From positions 1-64,000 of the forward strand of contig JACKPJ010000004.1 in assembly GCA_024233625.1 (NCBI GenBank): DNA of 64,000 nucleotides, written 5' to 3'. The stretch's first letter is position 1. The number at the start of each line of letters is the position of its first letter. Source of the DNA: Deltaproteobacteria bacterium (GTDB taxonomy: Bacteria > UBA10199 > DSSB01). A program made the position numbers and the translations under genes. Below are positions 31,896 to 40,432 of the stretch, in pieces. The notes under the pieces were generated by a model. That model was not told the origin of the DNA. It saw nothing but the letters and a program-made list of their open reading frames with translations, and did no database searches.

Positions 31896-32858
31896 CTACT
31901 GAACACTTAGCTTGATGAATATGGGCAGATGATCGCTTCCTTTGCTATTTAAAAGAACTCCAGCGTCTTCAATTTTAAATTGAGAGCTACAGAAGATATG
32001 ATCAATCGCTTGATGTGGTTTCCAGGAAGAAAAAGTATTTATATGAGCAAAATTTTTAAAATGATTCATTTGAGTTTTATTAGAAAAGTTCTTTAAAAGC
32101 AGACTGTTTTCGTTAGAGTCAATGTTAAAATCTCCTCCAATGATTTTGTATTTGTTAGAATTAGAAACTATTTGCTCTTCTACGGACTTAAGCTGCTGAA
32201 TACGTGTATTTTCGTCAAAGGCTTCTAGATGAATATGATAAAGGGATAAATTGCCCCAAGAAAATTGAACTTCGACTTGTTGAACGATGCGATCTAAATA
32301 AAATGTATTATACCAAAAAGCTTTGTTTAAAGGTTTTTTTAGAGTTTGACTTGATTCCCACAAAATAGGGTGTTGGCTTAAGATGGCTTGACCTGAGAGC
32401 ATTTTTCCAAAATGTTTTTGAGGAGGCCAAAAGGGCCAAGGAACATAGTTTTTATTCCAGGTAATTGTATAAGCAAAATAAGCATAGCCTAGTTTTTGAG
32501 CTAAGAAATTAAGCTGATTAATTTGATGACTGCGTTTGCAAAAAAAATCAACTTCTTGTAATAAAACGATATCGGGTGAATGGCTTTTGATATTGTGGGC
32601 AATTACGCTCAGATTCTCTAAAACTTCTTTCTTTTTCAGAATATTGCCTAAGTTGTTTTTTTCTGCTGAAGCATAACCAATGTTATAACTCATTAATTTG
32701 ATTTTTTTGTTTTGTTGAATGCTGGAAGATAATTCGTGACACGAAACAATAGCGTTTTGAGCTAAAAAAGTTGTGGCCGACTTGGCTCGTGCCCAGAGTC
32801 CAAGGGTAAATAAAAAACTAATCAAAAAGCATATAACAATAATTGATATCATTAACAA
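31896..32858 (-). CDS. Endonuclease/exonuclease/phosphatase family protein, membrane-anchored
   Basis: A metal-dependent phosphodiesterase fold (DNase I/sphingomyelinase superfamily) of 320 residues. An N-terminal hydrophobic anchor (SIIVICFLISFLFTLGLWA) places the enzyme outside the cytoplasm. The superfamily motifs are all seen: LMSYNIG, VLLQEVD (metal Glu), GGDFNID (Asp/Asn), QAIDHIF and the final GSDHLPI (catalytic His). The substrate could be nucleic acid, phospholipid or phosphoinositide. It precedes the NfeD-slipin pair on the same strand and may share its transcript. No ribosome-binding site is evident before the ATG. Confidence 0.87.
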   Translation of the reverse strand: MLMISIIVICFLISFLFTLGLWARAKSATTFLAQNAIVSCHELSSSIQQNKKIKLMSYNIGYASAEKNNLGNILKKKEVLENLSVIAHNIKSHSPDIVLLQEVDFFCKRSHQINQLNFLAQKLGYAYFAYTITWNKNYVPWPFWPPQKHFGKMLSGQAILSQHPILWESSQTLKKPLNKAFWYNTFYLDRIVQQVEVQFSWGNLSLYHIHLEAFDENTRIQQLKSVEEQIVSNSNKYKIIGGDFNIDSNENSLLLKNFSNKTQMNHFKNFAHINTFSSWKPHQAIDHIFCSSQFKIEDAGVLLNSKGSDHLPIFIKLSVQ

Positions 32859-32885
32859 ACTGAATTACTCCAATTCCAATGAGAG

Positions 32886-33212
32886 CTAGTTTTTTTCAAT
32901 TTGATCAATTTTAGCAGCTAGGATGAAGTCGTTTTCGGAGAGACCTTCAATGGCATGAGTCCAAAGAGTGACCTCGACTTGATTGTAGTGGACGCAAAAA
33001 TCGGGGTGGTGCCCTTGTTCTTCCGCGAGTTGAGCCATGCTATTGACAAAATGCATGGCTTGAATAAAGTTCTTAAAACGGAAAGAGCGCTGAATGAGGT
33101 CTCCCTGAATAGTCCATCCAGGGATTTGTGTTTGAAGAAATTGAGCTTCTTTTAATGTGAGTTTTGGGATTCCTCCCTCACAAGGTATGCATTTTTTTTC
33201 AACTAAATTCAT
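32886..33212 (-). CDS. phhB: Pterin-4a-carbinolamine dehydratase
   Basis: Dehydrates 4a-hydroxytetrahydrobiopterin, normally recycling the cofactor of aromatic amino acid hydroxylases. The family core is intact: an N-terminal LTLKEAQFLQTQIPGW, RSFRFKNFIQAMHFVNSMAQLAEEQGHHPDF (active-site His pair HHPD) and VEVTLWTHAIEGLSENDF. The 108-residue length is standard. No phenylalanine hydroxylase gene is in the window. GGAGG lies six bases before the ATG. It is divergent from the small exported protein gene. Confidence 0.95.
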   Translation of the reverse strand: MNLVEKKCIPCEGGIPKLTLKEAQFLQTQIPGWTIQGDLIQRSFRFKNFIQAMHFVNSMAQLAEEQGHHPDFCVHYNQVEVTLWTHAIEGLSENDFILAAKIDQIEKN

Positions 33213-33245
33213 GTTTCCTCCGTTTATATTAGCATTACTATGATG

Positions 33246-33298
33246 GGCTTGTTGAAAAATGAAGCGGCTTTGATGAAGTTCTTATTTTTCAACAAGCC
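33246..33298. repeat. Perfect 15-base inverted repeat in a divergent gap
   Basis: GGCTTGTTGAAAAAT at 33246-33260 is exactly mirrored by ATTTTTCAACAAGCC at 33284-33298 around 23 bases. It sits between phhB (-) and a small exported protein (+). It could be a repeat element copy or a hairpin in one leader. No T run extends past it. Confidence 0.6.
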
Positions 33299-33352
33299 TA
33301 TGGTAAGTTCAGAAAGCATATTAATTTTAAACGATAGAGAGAAAAGACTAAA

Positions 33353-33727
33353 GTGAATAAAATTGTTAAGAAGAAGCTATTTTATTTTTTGTGTACGAGC
33401 TTGTTATTGATGAATGCAGTGCAGGCGAAAGGTTTTAATGAGATAGAAAACATCAATCTCGTTAAAGATTTTCAAAAAAGTGAGAAAGAAACTTTGCCTC
33501 CTATTATTGAAGGTAAGACAGATAAAGATTATAAACAATTAGGAACAGTAGGCATTAGTGATAAAGATATCTTGCGTGCCCGAGAGAGTTTGCGTCGTGA
33601 AGCAAAAAAAATGAGTGCGGATGCCATTATTGAGGTGATTTGTACCCCAGAACGTATTCGTCGACAGGGTCTGACTTGGTCACATGAACCCCCTTATTGT
33701 AAGGGCGTTGCGATAGCTTACCAGTGA
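33353..33727 (+). CDS. Small exported hypothetical protein
   Basis: A 124-residue product with a signal peptide (LFYFLCTSLLLMNAVQA-KG). The mature part has KQLGTVGISDKDILRARESLRREAKKMSADAIIEVIC, a pattern of a short domain with an alpha helix before a conserved ADAII strand. It ends with a paired cysteine (in VICTPERI and PPYCKGVA) that could form a disulfide. This resembles small periplasmic proteins of the YbjQ/DUF4156-like kind, but I cannot assign it. It starts with GTG at 33353 and has only a weak ribosome-binding site (GAGAG about 13 bases upstream). Confidence 0.72.
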   Translation: MNKIVKKKLFYFLCTSLLLMNAVQAKGFNEIENINLVKDFQKSEKETLPPIIEGKTDKDYKQLGTVGISDKDILRARESLRREAKKMSADAIIEVICTPERIRRQGLTWSHEPPYCKGVAIAYQ

Positions 33728-33760
33728 AGATCTTAGGCTTTTAAGGAAATGTATATTTTT

Positions 33761-34189
33761 TTAAAATTCAATGAGTTTAGGGTTTAACTTAATCTTCTTC
33801 ATAAAGTCTTGAGACTGTTTGTCAACAAATAACATTAAGTCTTTTATTTCTTCATTAGGAGGCAATTGATCAGTCCAATGGTAGTAGGCATAAATCATTC
33901 CTTCTCGAAGTAATAAAATGCGGTCTTCAGGCGCTAGTTTATAGTAAGCTTCGAGAGATTGCTGGATGCCGATGTCGACTTGTGGCTCAACGAGGCTTGC
34001 CGGAAGAGGAATTTTTTTCATAATTTTAGGTTTTGCGTATTTATTTGTTCCCCATTTAACAAGTGGATCTGTAATAAGTACGGTCCATGGGCTAGCCCAT
34101 TGGTAGTAAACAGCACATCCTAAAAGTACCCAGAAAGTAAAAAATAAAAAAATAAGTCCTGTCAACCCGCGAATGAATCTCCTCAACAT
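33761..34189 (-). CDS. Hypothetical membrane-anchored protein
   Basis: A 142-residue protein with one N-terminal membrane helix (GLIFLFFTFWVLLGCAVYY) followed by a soluble, mostly helical domain (QQSLEAYYKLAPEDRILLLREGMIYAYYHW). The Cys in LLGCA could be a weak lipobox, but no clear signal cleavage follows. No family is recognised. The ATG has AGGAG six bases upstream. It converges with the exported protein gene to its left, 33 bases away. Confidence 0.72.
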   Translation of the reverse strand: MLRRFIRGLTGLIFLFFTFWVLLGCAVYYQWASPWTVLITDPLVKWGTNKYAKPKIMKKIPLPASLVEPQVDIGIQQSLEAYYKLAPEDRILLLREGMIYAYYHWTDQLPPNEEIKDLMLFVDKQSQDFMKKIKLNPKLIEF

Positions 34190-34285
34190 ATGAACTCCTG
34201 AACAAACAATATCATGACTTTGACAAAGCCATCTTAATGATGAACGGATGACTTAAAAAAGTTGCTTAAGCTAATTTATCTAATA

Positions 34286-34930
34286 TTATTGAGGAACTTT
34301 TTCCCAATCTTTGAGAAATTTTTCTAAACCGATATCCGTGAGTGGATGTTTTGCTAGCTGTTGGATAACATTTAAAGGAATGGTTGCAACATCAGCTCCT
34401 AAGCTAGCAGATTCTAATAAGTGAATTGGGTTTCGAATTGAGGCTACTAGTATTTCAGTTTCAAAATCATAGTTGTCATAAATATTTCTAATTTGTTCGA
34501 TAAGATCCATACCAACGGTAGAAATGTCATCAAGACGTCCCACAAATGGACTAACATAAGTTGCGCCGACTTTAGCGACTAAGAGTGCCTGATTAGGGTG
34601 AAAAACTAAGGTGATATTTGTTTTGATGCCTTCTTCACTACAAACTTTGAGAGCTTTGAGGCCTGGAATCGTCATGGGAAGCTTGATAACGATGTTATTG
34701 TGAATTTTAGAAAGTTCACGAGCTTCTTTAAGCATGCCCTCAGTTTCCATGCTGACAACCTCGGCGCTAACAGGTCCGTCAACAATAGAAACAATTTCTT
34801 CTAAGACCTCTTTGAATTTTCGTCCTGTTTTGGCAATCAAACTCGGATTAGTTGTTACCCCGTCTAAAATACCCATTGCATAGGCTTCACGGATTTCATT
34901 AACATCTGCTGTGTCGATAAAAAATTTCAT
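34286..34930 (-). CDS. Transaldolase / fructose-6-phosphate aldolase-like protein
   Basis: A class I aldolase of the short transaldolase group (214 residues). KFFIDTADVNEIREA opens the TIM barrel, GVTTNPSLIAKTGR is the conserved strand-2 motif, the Schiff-base Lys is in NIVIKLPMT (about residue 84), and NITLVFHPNQALLVAKVGATYVSPFVGRLDD follows. It moves a dihydroxyacetone unit between sugar phosphates in the non-oxidative pentose phosphate pathway or cleaves fructose 6-phosphate; the two activities cannot be told apart from sequence alone. Named tal or fsa in related genomes. Confidence 0.92.
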   Translation of the reverse strand: MKFFIDTADVNEIREAYAMGILDGVTTNPSLIAKTGRKFKEVLEEIVSIVDGPVSAEVVSMETEGMLKEARELSKIHNNIVIKLPMTIPGLKALKVCSEEGIKTNITLVFHPNQALLVAKVGATYVSPFVGRLDDISTVGMDLIEQIRNIYDNYDFETEILVASIRNPIHLLESASLGADVATIPLNVIQQLAKHPLTDIGLEKFLKDWEKVPQ

Positions 34931-35063
34931 GCCTGCTCCTTCATAAATGATGTTGTTTTAACACCCTGCTTAGATTTGATGACTGGAAACCTCAAGTCAT
35001 ATTTGATTTTGTATATACTCACCCTGAGTAAAAAAAATTGAAAGGGTAATGAGCAAAAGAAGC

Positions 35064-35342
35064 TTAACGTTTATTCTTAGCTTTGACAAGGCATTGTTGA
35101 CTGCAATAAGTTTGTTTTTCGAAATAAAAGGCCATTTGACTTGGGATATAAGTTCCGCAGATTTCACAGGCTTTCATTTCGTCGAGGATTTTTGCTTCTT
35201 CAGGCCTTTTTTGTTGATAGTGTGGGCGTTTGAAGGAGTTTGTTGCATTTTGCAAGTTTTGAAAGAAGAGTTTTATCTTTTGTGGGATTTTTAAGATTAA
35301 TAAAATCATTAAAAAAATAAAAGAGTATAGTAAGAGTTTCAT
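35064..35342 (-). CDS. PP0621-family small zinc-ribbon-like membrane protein
   Basis: A 92-residue protein with one N-terminal membrane helix (LLLYSFIFLMILLILKIP) and a C-terminal metal-binding motif: CEICG, 19 residues, then CSQQC. The pattern with the phrase KACEICGTYIPSQMAFYFEKQ-TYCSQQCL matches the PP0621 family, often found near sensor or folate genes. Four cysteines could bind zinc. Function unknown. The gene lies 9 bases downstream of folK on the same strand and probably shares its transcript. Confidence 0.8.
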   Translation of the reverse strand: MKLLLYSFIFLMILLILKIPQKIKLFFQNLQNATNSFKRPHYQQKRPEEAKILDEMKACEICGTYIPSQMAFYFEKQTYCSQQCLVKAKNKR

Positions 35343-35351
35343 GCAGATTTC

Positions 35352-35915
35352 CTAGAGGCGTTCCTTGTATGGGGTTTTAATGACGCCTTCGGAAGAATGG
35401 CATAGTTGGAATTGATAGAGAGCCTTGACTTTTTTATTGTCAGTTAAGCCTTGTAAAAGCTGCGTCATGCTTTTGCCTTTGATAGGATGAATAAACTGTG
35501 GAGCAATCTCAACTAAAGGCTCCATGACAAAACGACGTCGATGAAGTTCAGGGTGGGGAATAGTAAGATTTTTTGAGCGAATGATTTCGTTGCCAAATAG
35601 GAGTAGGTCTAAGTCGATAGTGCGGGGCCCCCAGCGATGGGTTCGAATGCGTCCCAATTGATTCTCAATTTCTTGTAAAAACTGCAATAGACGCACGGCG
35701 TTTAAGTGGCTGCGAATTTCCAGTGCAGCATTGAGATAACTTTTTTGCACTTCCTGGTTTAAAGTAAGGGGCTCAGTTTGATAAAAGTGTGAAAGTTTTA
35801 GGAGTTTAATCTGTGGATGTTGCTCTAAAAGCGCGATCGCTTGGCAAAGGTAGGCCTTACGATCTCCTTCATTACTTCCTAATCCAATATAGGCAATTTG
35901 GTGCTCTTGATACAT
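35352..35915 (-). CDS. folK: 2-amino-4-hydroxy-6-hydroxymethyldihydropteridine pyrophosphokinase
   Basis: Transfers pyrophosphate from ATP to hydroxymethyldihydropterin in folate synthesis. The HPPK signature is complete: YIGLGSNEGDRKAYL, FYQTEPL, LNAALEI, the catalytic loop LGRIRTHRWGPRTIDLDLLLFG and IPHPELHRRRFVMEPLVEIAP. The C-terminal 25 residues extend a little past the usual length of about 160. phhB, another pterin gene, lies 2 kb away in the same direction but separated by unrelated genes. The Zn-ribbon gene follows after 9 bases. Confidence 0.95.
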   Translation of the reverse strand: MYQEHQIAYIGLGSNEGDRKAYLCQAIALLEQHPQIKLLKLSHFYQTEPLTLNQEVQKSYLNAALEIRSHLNAVRLLQFLQEIENQLGRIRTHRWGPRTIDLDLLLFGNEIIRSKNLTIPHPELHRRRFVMEPLVEIAPQFIHPIKGKSMTQLLQGLTDNKKVKALYQFQLCHSSEGVIKTPYKERL

Positions 35916-36024
35916 GATTAAAATCCTGTTAAAGCCTCATATTAATGGGCTTTGACAGCTTACGGGGTATTGATAGGGAAGTCAATAGAGCTCTTATTTC
36001 GGCTTTTAGCTTCCTGATTAGAAA

Positions 36025-37230
36025 GTGCTTGATGTGAAAATTTATGATGTGATTATTATTGGCGCGGGTGCGGCAGGACTTTTTTGTGCTTGGCAGTCTG
36101 CTTTGCGTGGCTTGAAAGTTTTGGTTTTGGAAAAACAATCGCGACCTGGTCTTAAAATATTAATTTCAGGAGGGGGACGTTGTAATTTTACAAATCGTTC
36201 AGTGGAAGCTCATCATTATGTTTCACAAAACCCTCACTTTTGTAAGTCTGCATTGGCCGGCTTTAAGCCTGAAGATTTTATTCGATTAGTTGAGTCTCAT
36301 CACATTCCTTATCATGAAAAACATCAAGGGCAGTTGTTTTGTGATCGATCTTCAAAAGATATTTTAAACATGTTATTACAAGGCTGCCTAAAAAATGGGG
36401 TAACATTAAATTATAATATCAGCGTAAAAAAGATAGAAAAGTACCTAAAGGATTTTGTCATTTTTGCTGAGGGGCAGTCTTGGCGAGGAGCTAATCTTGT
36501 TTTAGCGACAGGAGGTCTTTCCTATCCACGTCTGGGTAGTAGCGACTTCGGTTATCGAATTGCTGAGCAATTTGGTCATTCTATAATTGCAACACGTCCT
36601 GCGTTAACTCCACTTATCTGCTCTTTACATGAACGTAAACGATGGCAGGGCCTTTCAGGAATTTCTTGTTTGTCGGAGTGGAATGTTGCCAAAAATATGG
36701 TGAAAGATGAACTGTTGATCACTCATACGGGTTTTTCTGGGCCAGCAGTTTTGCGTATTTCTAATTATTGGCAGGAGGGAGTAACTTTTAATATTAATTT
36801 TTTACCAACGGTCAATATTGAAGAAGCTTTGCTAAAAGCAAGATTAGGAATGCAAAAAGTCAATACGAAGAATTTTTTAGCTCAATTTCTGCCAAAAAGA
36901 CTGGCAGAGTTTTTTTGCCAAAGCTTAGAGCTTGTTTTGGACATTGGGAACCTATCTTCAAGAGATATAAAAAGCCTAAAGCAGATGTTGCATGATTATC
37001 CGCTTAGTAATTTTGAGTTAGCAGGTTTTGATAAAGCTGAAGTAACCGCTGGGGGAATTAATACCTGTGATTTATCGTCCCAGTCGATGGAATCTAAAAA
37101 GCTTCCGGGTCTTTATTTTATTGGGGAGCTATTGGATGTGACTGGAGATTTAGGTGGTTATAATTTTCAATGGGCATGGGCTTCTGCATTTGCTGCTGCA
37201 AGAAAAATGTCCACTACAGTCCCCACTTGA
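36025..37230 (+). CDS. NAD(P)/FAD-dependent oxidoreductase, HI0933/YhiN family
   Basis: A flavoprotein of about 401 residues with a dinucleotide-binding start VIIIGAGAAGLFCAWQSALRG and the second motif LEKQSRPGLKILISGGGRCNFTN that defines the HI0933-like family. NLVLATGGLSYPRLGSSDFGYRIAE and the C-terminal LPGLYFIGELLDVTGDLGGYNFQWAWASAFAA are the remaining conserved blocks. The redox substrate is unknown. The start is GTG at 36025 (or 36034), with weak ribosome-binding sites. A hairpin overlapping the stop could act as a terminator. Confidence 0.88.
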   Translation: MLDVKIYDVIIIGAGAAGLFCAWQSALRGLKVLVLEKQSRPGLKILISGGGRCNFTNRSVEAHHYVSQNPHFCKSALAGFKPEDFIRLVESHHIPYHEKHQGQLFCDRSSKDILNMLLQGCLKNGVTLNYNISVKKIEKYLKDFVIFAEGQSWRGANLVLATGGLSYPRLGSSDFGYRIAEQFGHSIIATRPALTPLICSLHERKRWQGLSGISCLSEWNVAKNMVKDELLITHTGFSGPAVLRISNYWQEGVTFNINFLPTVNIEEALLKARLGMQKVNTKNFLAQFLPKRLAEFFCQSLELVLDIGNLSSRDIKSLKQMLHDYPLSNFELAGFDKAEVTAGGINTCDLSSQSMESKKLPGLYFIGELLDVTGDLGGYNFQWAWASAFAAARKMSTTVPT

Positions 37231-37441
37231 GGAAAAATGACCTCAGTTTTATTTCATAAAATTTCTTAATTTTTTTTTTTTATACTTTAGGAAGAATATG
37301 ATGAAATAAAATTACTTGAATGTTGGCAATAAGTTGAAACCAAAATGATATTTGTTTCGTATTATGGCATAGGTATTGCTTATATTTTACTGTAGTTAGT
37401 TAGTGTGGAATATTAAGTTTGTATAACACCCCCCTCCCTAA

Positions 37442-37478
37442 AGGCCTCTCGGACGTTAAGTTTGAGGGGCCTATTTTT
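37442..37478 (+). terminator. Intrinsic terminator, 212 bases past the flavoprotein gene
   Basis: AGGCCTCTC and GAGGGGCCT form a 9-pair stem (one G-T) with a 13-base loop, followed by ATTTTTATT. It works best on the + strand. It lies between the convergent flavoprotein and deoxyhypusine-synthase-like genes. The distance from the flavoprotein stop leaves room for an independent small RNA (see findings). Confidence 0.75.
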
Positions 37479-37497
37479 ATTAGCTAATTTTTTGAAA

Positions 37498-38469
37498 CTA
37501 CCAACCTAATATATATGCAAATATTAAGGGGGCAACTATGCTTGCGTCGGATTCAATAATATATTTAGGAGTTTCTATCGCAAGTTTTCCCCAGGTGATC
37601 TTCTCATTAGGAACAGCTCCTGAATAAGAGCCATAGCTGGTGGTCGAGTCACTGATTTGGCAAAAGTAACTCCAAACGGGTACTTCTTTACCGATATCTT
37701 GATTGATCATGGGAACAACACAGATAGGAAAATCTCCCGCAATACCGCCGCCAATTTGAAAAAATCCAATCGAGTGTTGCGCTGAAACTTCTTGGTACCA
37801 GCGGGAAAATTCGATCATGTACTCAATGCCACTGCGCATAACTTGAGCACTTTTTACTTTGCCTTTAATAATGTTGGCTGCAAACATATTTCCTAAAGTG
37901 GAGTCTTCCCAGCCGGGGACGATAATTGGAAGATTTTTTTCACAAGCAGCGACTAACCAACTATTTTTAGGGTCAATCTGGTAAAAAGGTTCTAAAACTT
38001 TGCTGCGAAGTAATTCATAAAAAAATTCATGAGGGAAAGACCGACGGCCTTCTGCTTCTGCTTTTTGCCAGAGAGAGACTGAAGGTTTTTCGATACGACG
38101 CATAGCTTCTTCTTCCGGTATGCAGGTATCCGTCACCCGGTTTAAGTGTCGTTTAAGTAAAGCATCCTCTTGTTCTGGGGTCAGGTCCCGATAATGAGGA
38201 ATGCGTTCGTAAAACTCATGCGCAACTAAATTATATACGTCTTCTTCTAAATTGGCTCCTGTACAACTAATGGCATGTACTTTGTCTTGTCGAATCATTT
38301 CTGCAAGTGATTTGCCAAGTTCAGCTGAACTCATAGCTCCTGCTAAGGTAATGAGCATCTTACCTGATTTATTTAGGTGTTGGTTATAAGCAGTAGCAGC
38401 ATCTTTAAGGGCTGCTGCATTAAAGTGAAGAAAGTGTTCCTCAATAAATTGGCTAATCGGTCCTGGCAT
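37498..38469 (-). CDS. Deoxyhypusine synthase-like protein
   Basis: A member of the deoxyhypusine synthase family (323 residues), which uses spermidine and NAD to transfer or condense an aminobutyl group. Bacterial members act as homospermidine synthases or have unknown roles, since bacteria lack eIF5A. Conserved parts seen: MLITLAGAMSSAELG, ISCTGANLEEDVYNLVAHEFYER, PIIVPGWEDSTLGNMFA, IGGGIAGDFP and the active-site region SYSGAVPNEKITWGKL, in which Lys295 aligns with the catalytic lysine. AAGGAG nine bases upstream supports the ATG at 38469. No polyamine biosynthesis gene is in the window. The substrate is therefore open. Confidence 0.88.
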   Translation of the reverse strand: MPGPISQFIEEHFLHFNAAALKDAATAYNQHLNKSGKMLITLAGAMSSAELGKSLAEMIRQDKVHAISCTGANLEEDVYNLVAHEFYERIPHYRDLTPEQEDALLKRHLNRVTDTCIPEEEAMRRIEKPSVSLWQKAEAEGRRSFPHEFFYELLRSKVLEPFYQIDPKNSWLVAACEKNLPIIVPGWEDSTLGNMFAANIIKGKVKSAQVMRSGIEYMIEFSRWYQEVSAQHSIGFFQIGGGIAGDFPICVVPMINQDIGKEVPVWSYFCQISDSTTSYGSYSGAVPNEKITWGKLAIETPKYIIESDASIVAPLIFAYILGW

Positions 38470-38657
38470 CGTGTTTGTCTCCTTAGGTAGTATTGCATTA
38501 CTGATGAAAAATTACTTTTTTCGAAACAGGTTTCATCATAACTATATTAAACTATTTGTTTTTTCTATTTGAAAAAAAAGTTTTTGTAAGTATCTAAAAC
38601 GAAGTTGTTGTAGGATTCAATGGAAGTTCTGTCAAGTTTTGGTGGAGTTCTATGATT

Positions 38658-40280
38658 TTATAAGCTTAAATAGTCTAAAAATTTTTTTTCTTCCTCTTGC
38701 ATTTGCTCGTTAGACCATTGAAAAGTTTCTTTGAGAATCTTCAGGCATAAAGGAAGTGCTTCTTTAGCGACTTCTTGATTGAGAAAAGCGAGGCGCATGC
38801 GACGAGCTAAAATATCGACGGCATTACATGCAAGTTCTTCATGAATAGCATATAAAATTTCGGCTTCAATATATGGATAATCTTTGGATAGTCGCTGGAG
38901 GTGTTGTTTTGCCCCAATTTGCAAGACTTGAGGTGATTCAGTGCCATAAGAAGTAGCAAGGTGCTTGGCAATGTCTTCATCGATATGAAAGGAATCGACC
39001 AATTTTTGTGTATAGTCTTCAGAGTAACTTTGTGATCCTTTCAGTAAAATATTTTCACTTTGACATGCATGTGTAGGAGTAAGACTGCCTAACGTAATTG
39101 CTTGATTAATGACATCTTCTGCCATTTTTCGGTAAGTTGTCCATTTTCCTCCAGTGAGGGTGATTAAACCTGAAGGACTAATGTTGATGACATGATCTCG
39201 GGAAAGTTTTGCAGTATCTGCAAAATTGGGGTCTGATACAAGCGGGCGCAATCCTGACCAAGAAGAAAGGACATCTTGACGAGTCACAGGAATATTGAAA
39301 TATTTTACTACGTGTCGTAAGAGATATTCGATATCTTGTTCACTGGCATGAGGATTGTCTTCGATATTAGCCGGGTTATCAGTGGTGCCGACCAAAGTAT
39401 GACCTAACCAAGGGAGTAAAAAAAGCACACGACCATCCTCTGTTTCTGGAATTAATAACCCTGTATGCGGAGGTGAAAAACGTTTATCTAAAACAATGTG
39501 AATACCACTGCTTGCACGTAATATTGAACGAGCTTGAGGGTCATCCATAAAACGAATTTTATCGCAGAATGGACCTGTAGCATTGATGATGACTCGGGCT
39601 TTGATATCAAAATTTTTTTCACTGATGATGTCTTTGACTTTAGCTCCACTTAAGTGCGTATTTTCTTTAATTAGTCCTATGACTTCAATATGGTTTAATG
39701 CTGTAGCCCCATAGTCGATGGCCGTGCGAATCAAGGTAACATTCATGCGTGCATCGTCAAATTGCCCATCGTAATAGAGAACACCTCCTTTAAGTCCTTT
39801 GGCTTTCAGCATAGGAAAGCGTTTGATTGCTTTTTTTCGACTCAAATATTTACTTTTACCAACACTCCTTTTACCTGCAAGGCGGTCATACATCTTGAGG
39901 CCGGTCCAGAAATAAGGCCCTCCAAAGAGAGAGTAGATGGGTGTCACTAGTGGAATGGGGCGAGAGAGGTGAGGTGCTATTTTGAGTAATGTTGCGCGTT
40001 CGCGTAAAGCATCTTTAACGAGTTGGTATTGTTCGCGACTCCGCTGTTTTACAGCAAGTTCTAAGTAACGAACTCCACCATGGATCAATTTGGTGCTACG
40101 ACTTGAAGTGCCCGCTGCAAAATCATTTTTTTCAACAAGAGCGACTTTCAGGCCCCGGGAGGCTGCATCTAGTGCCGCTCCTGCACCACTTGCTCCGCCT
40201 CCAATGATCAAGAGATCAAAGAAGCTTTCTTGGAGTTTTTTAATCATTTGTGAACGTTCTAGCATATTGTTTAGCTTCAT
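38658..40280 (-). CDS. glpD: FAD-dependent glycerol-3-phosphate dehydrogenase
   Basis: Membrane-associated flavoenzyme oxidising glycerol 3-phosphate to dihydroxyacetone phosphate and passing electrons to quinone. The FAD site LLIIGGGASGAGAALDAASRG is near residues 23-43, followed by the GlpD-specific TSSRSTKLIHGGVRYLE. Later blocks include GGVLYYDGQFDDARM, LPWLGHTLVGTTD, GLRPLV and LTGGKWTTYRKMAED, then a C-terminal helical domain. 540 residues matches the aerobic GlpD. The start at 40280 (or the ATG at 40265) has no strong ribosome-binding site. No glpK or glpF is adjacent. Confidence 0.94.
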   Translation of the reverse strand: MKLNNMLERSQMIKKLQESFFDLLIIGGGASGAGAALDAASRGLKVALVEKNDFAAGTSSRSTKLIHGGVRYLELAVKQRSREQYQLVKDALRERATLLKIAPHLSRPIPLVTPIYSLFGGPYFWTGLKMYDRLAGKRSVGKSKYLSRKKAIKRFPMLKAKGLKGGVLYYDGQFDDARMNVTLIRTAIDYGATALNHIEVIGLIKENTHLSGAKVKDIISEKNFDIKARVIINATGPFCDKIRFMDDPQARSILRASSGIHIVLDKRFSPPHTGLLIPETEDGRVLFLLPWLGHTLVGTTDNPANIEDNPHASEQDIEYLLRHVVKYFNIPVTRQDVLSSWSGLRPLVSDPNFADTAKLSRDHVINISPSGLITLTGGKWTTYRKMAEDVINQAITLGSLTPTHACQSENILLKGSQSYSEDYTQKLVDSFHIDEDIAKHLATSYGTESPQVLQIGAKQHLQRLSKDYPYIEAEILYAIHEELACNAVDILARRMRLAFLNQEVAKEALPLCLKILKETFQWSNEQMQEEEKKFLDYLSL

Positions 40281-40432
40281 ATCGGGGCTAAACGGAGTTT
40301 GTAAAGTAGGAATTTAATAAGAGTTGATAAAATTAGTTCTGATTTAAAAAAGTTAAGTAGTTTAGTTTGAATGGGGTGATTTTTAATGAAAGTTTTCAAT
40401 GCTTGTGAAATTTACTAAGGAGATTTCAGAAG

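Noticed and set aside
35049..35294. Plus-strand frame opposite the zinc-ribbon gene
   Set aside because: It is antisense to the PP0621-like gene, which has the conserved cysteine pattern and follows folK closely.
36090..36120. A GCTTTGCGT piece resembling the riboswitch linker
   Set aside because: It lies inside the flavoprotein coding sequence and none of the other aptamer parts are present.
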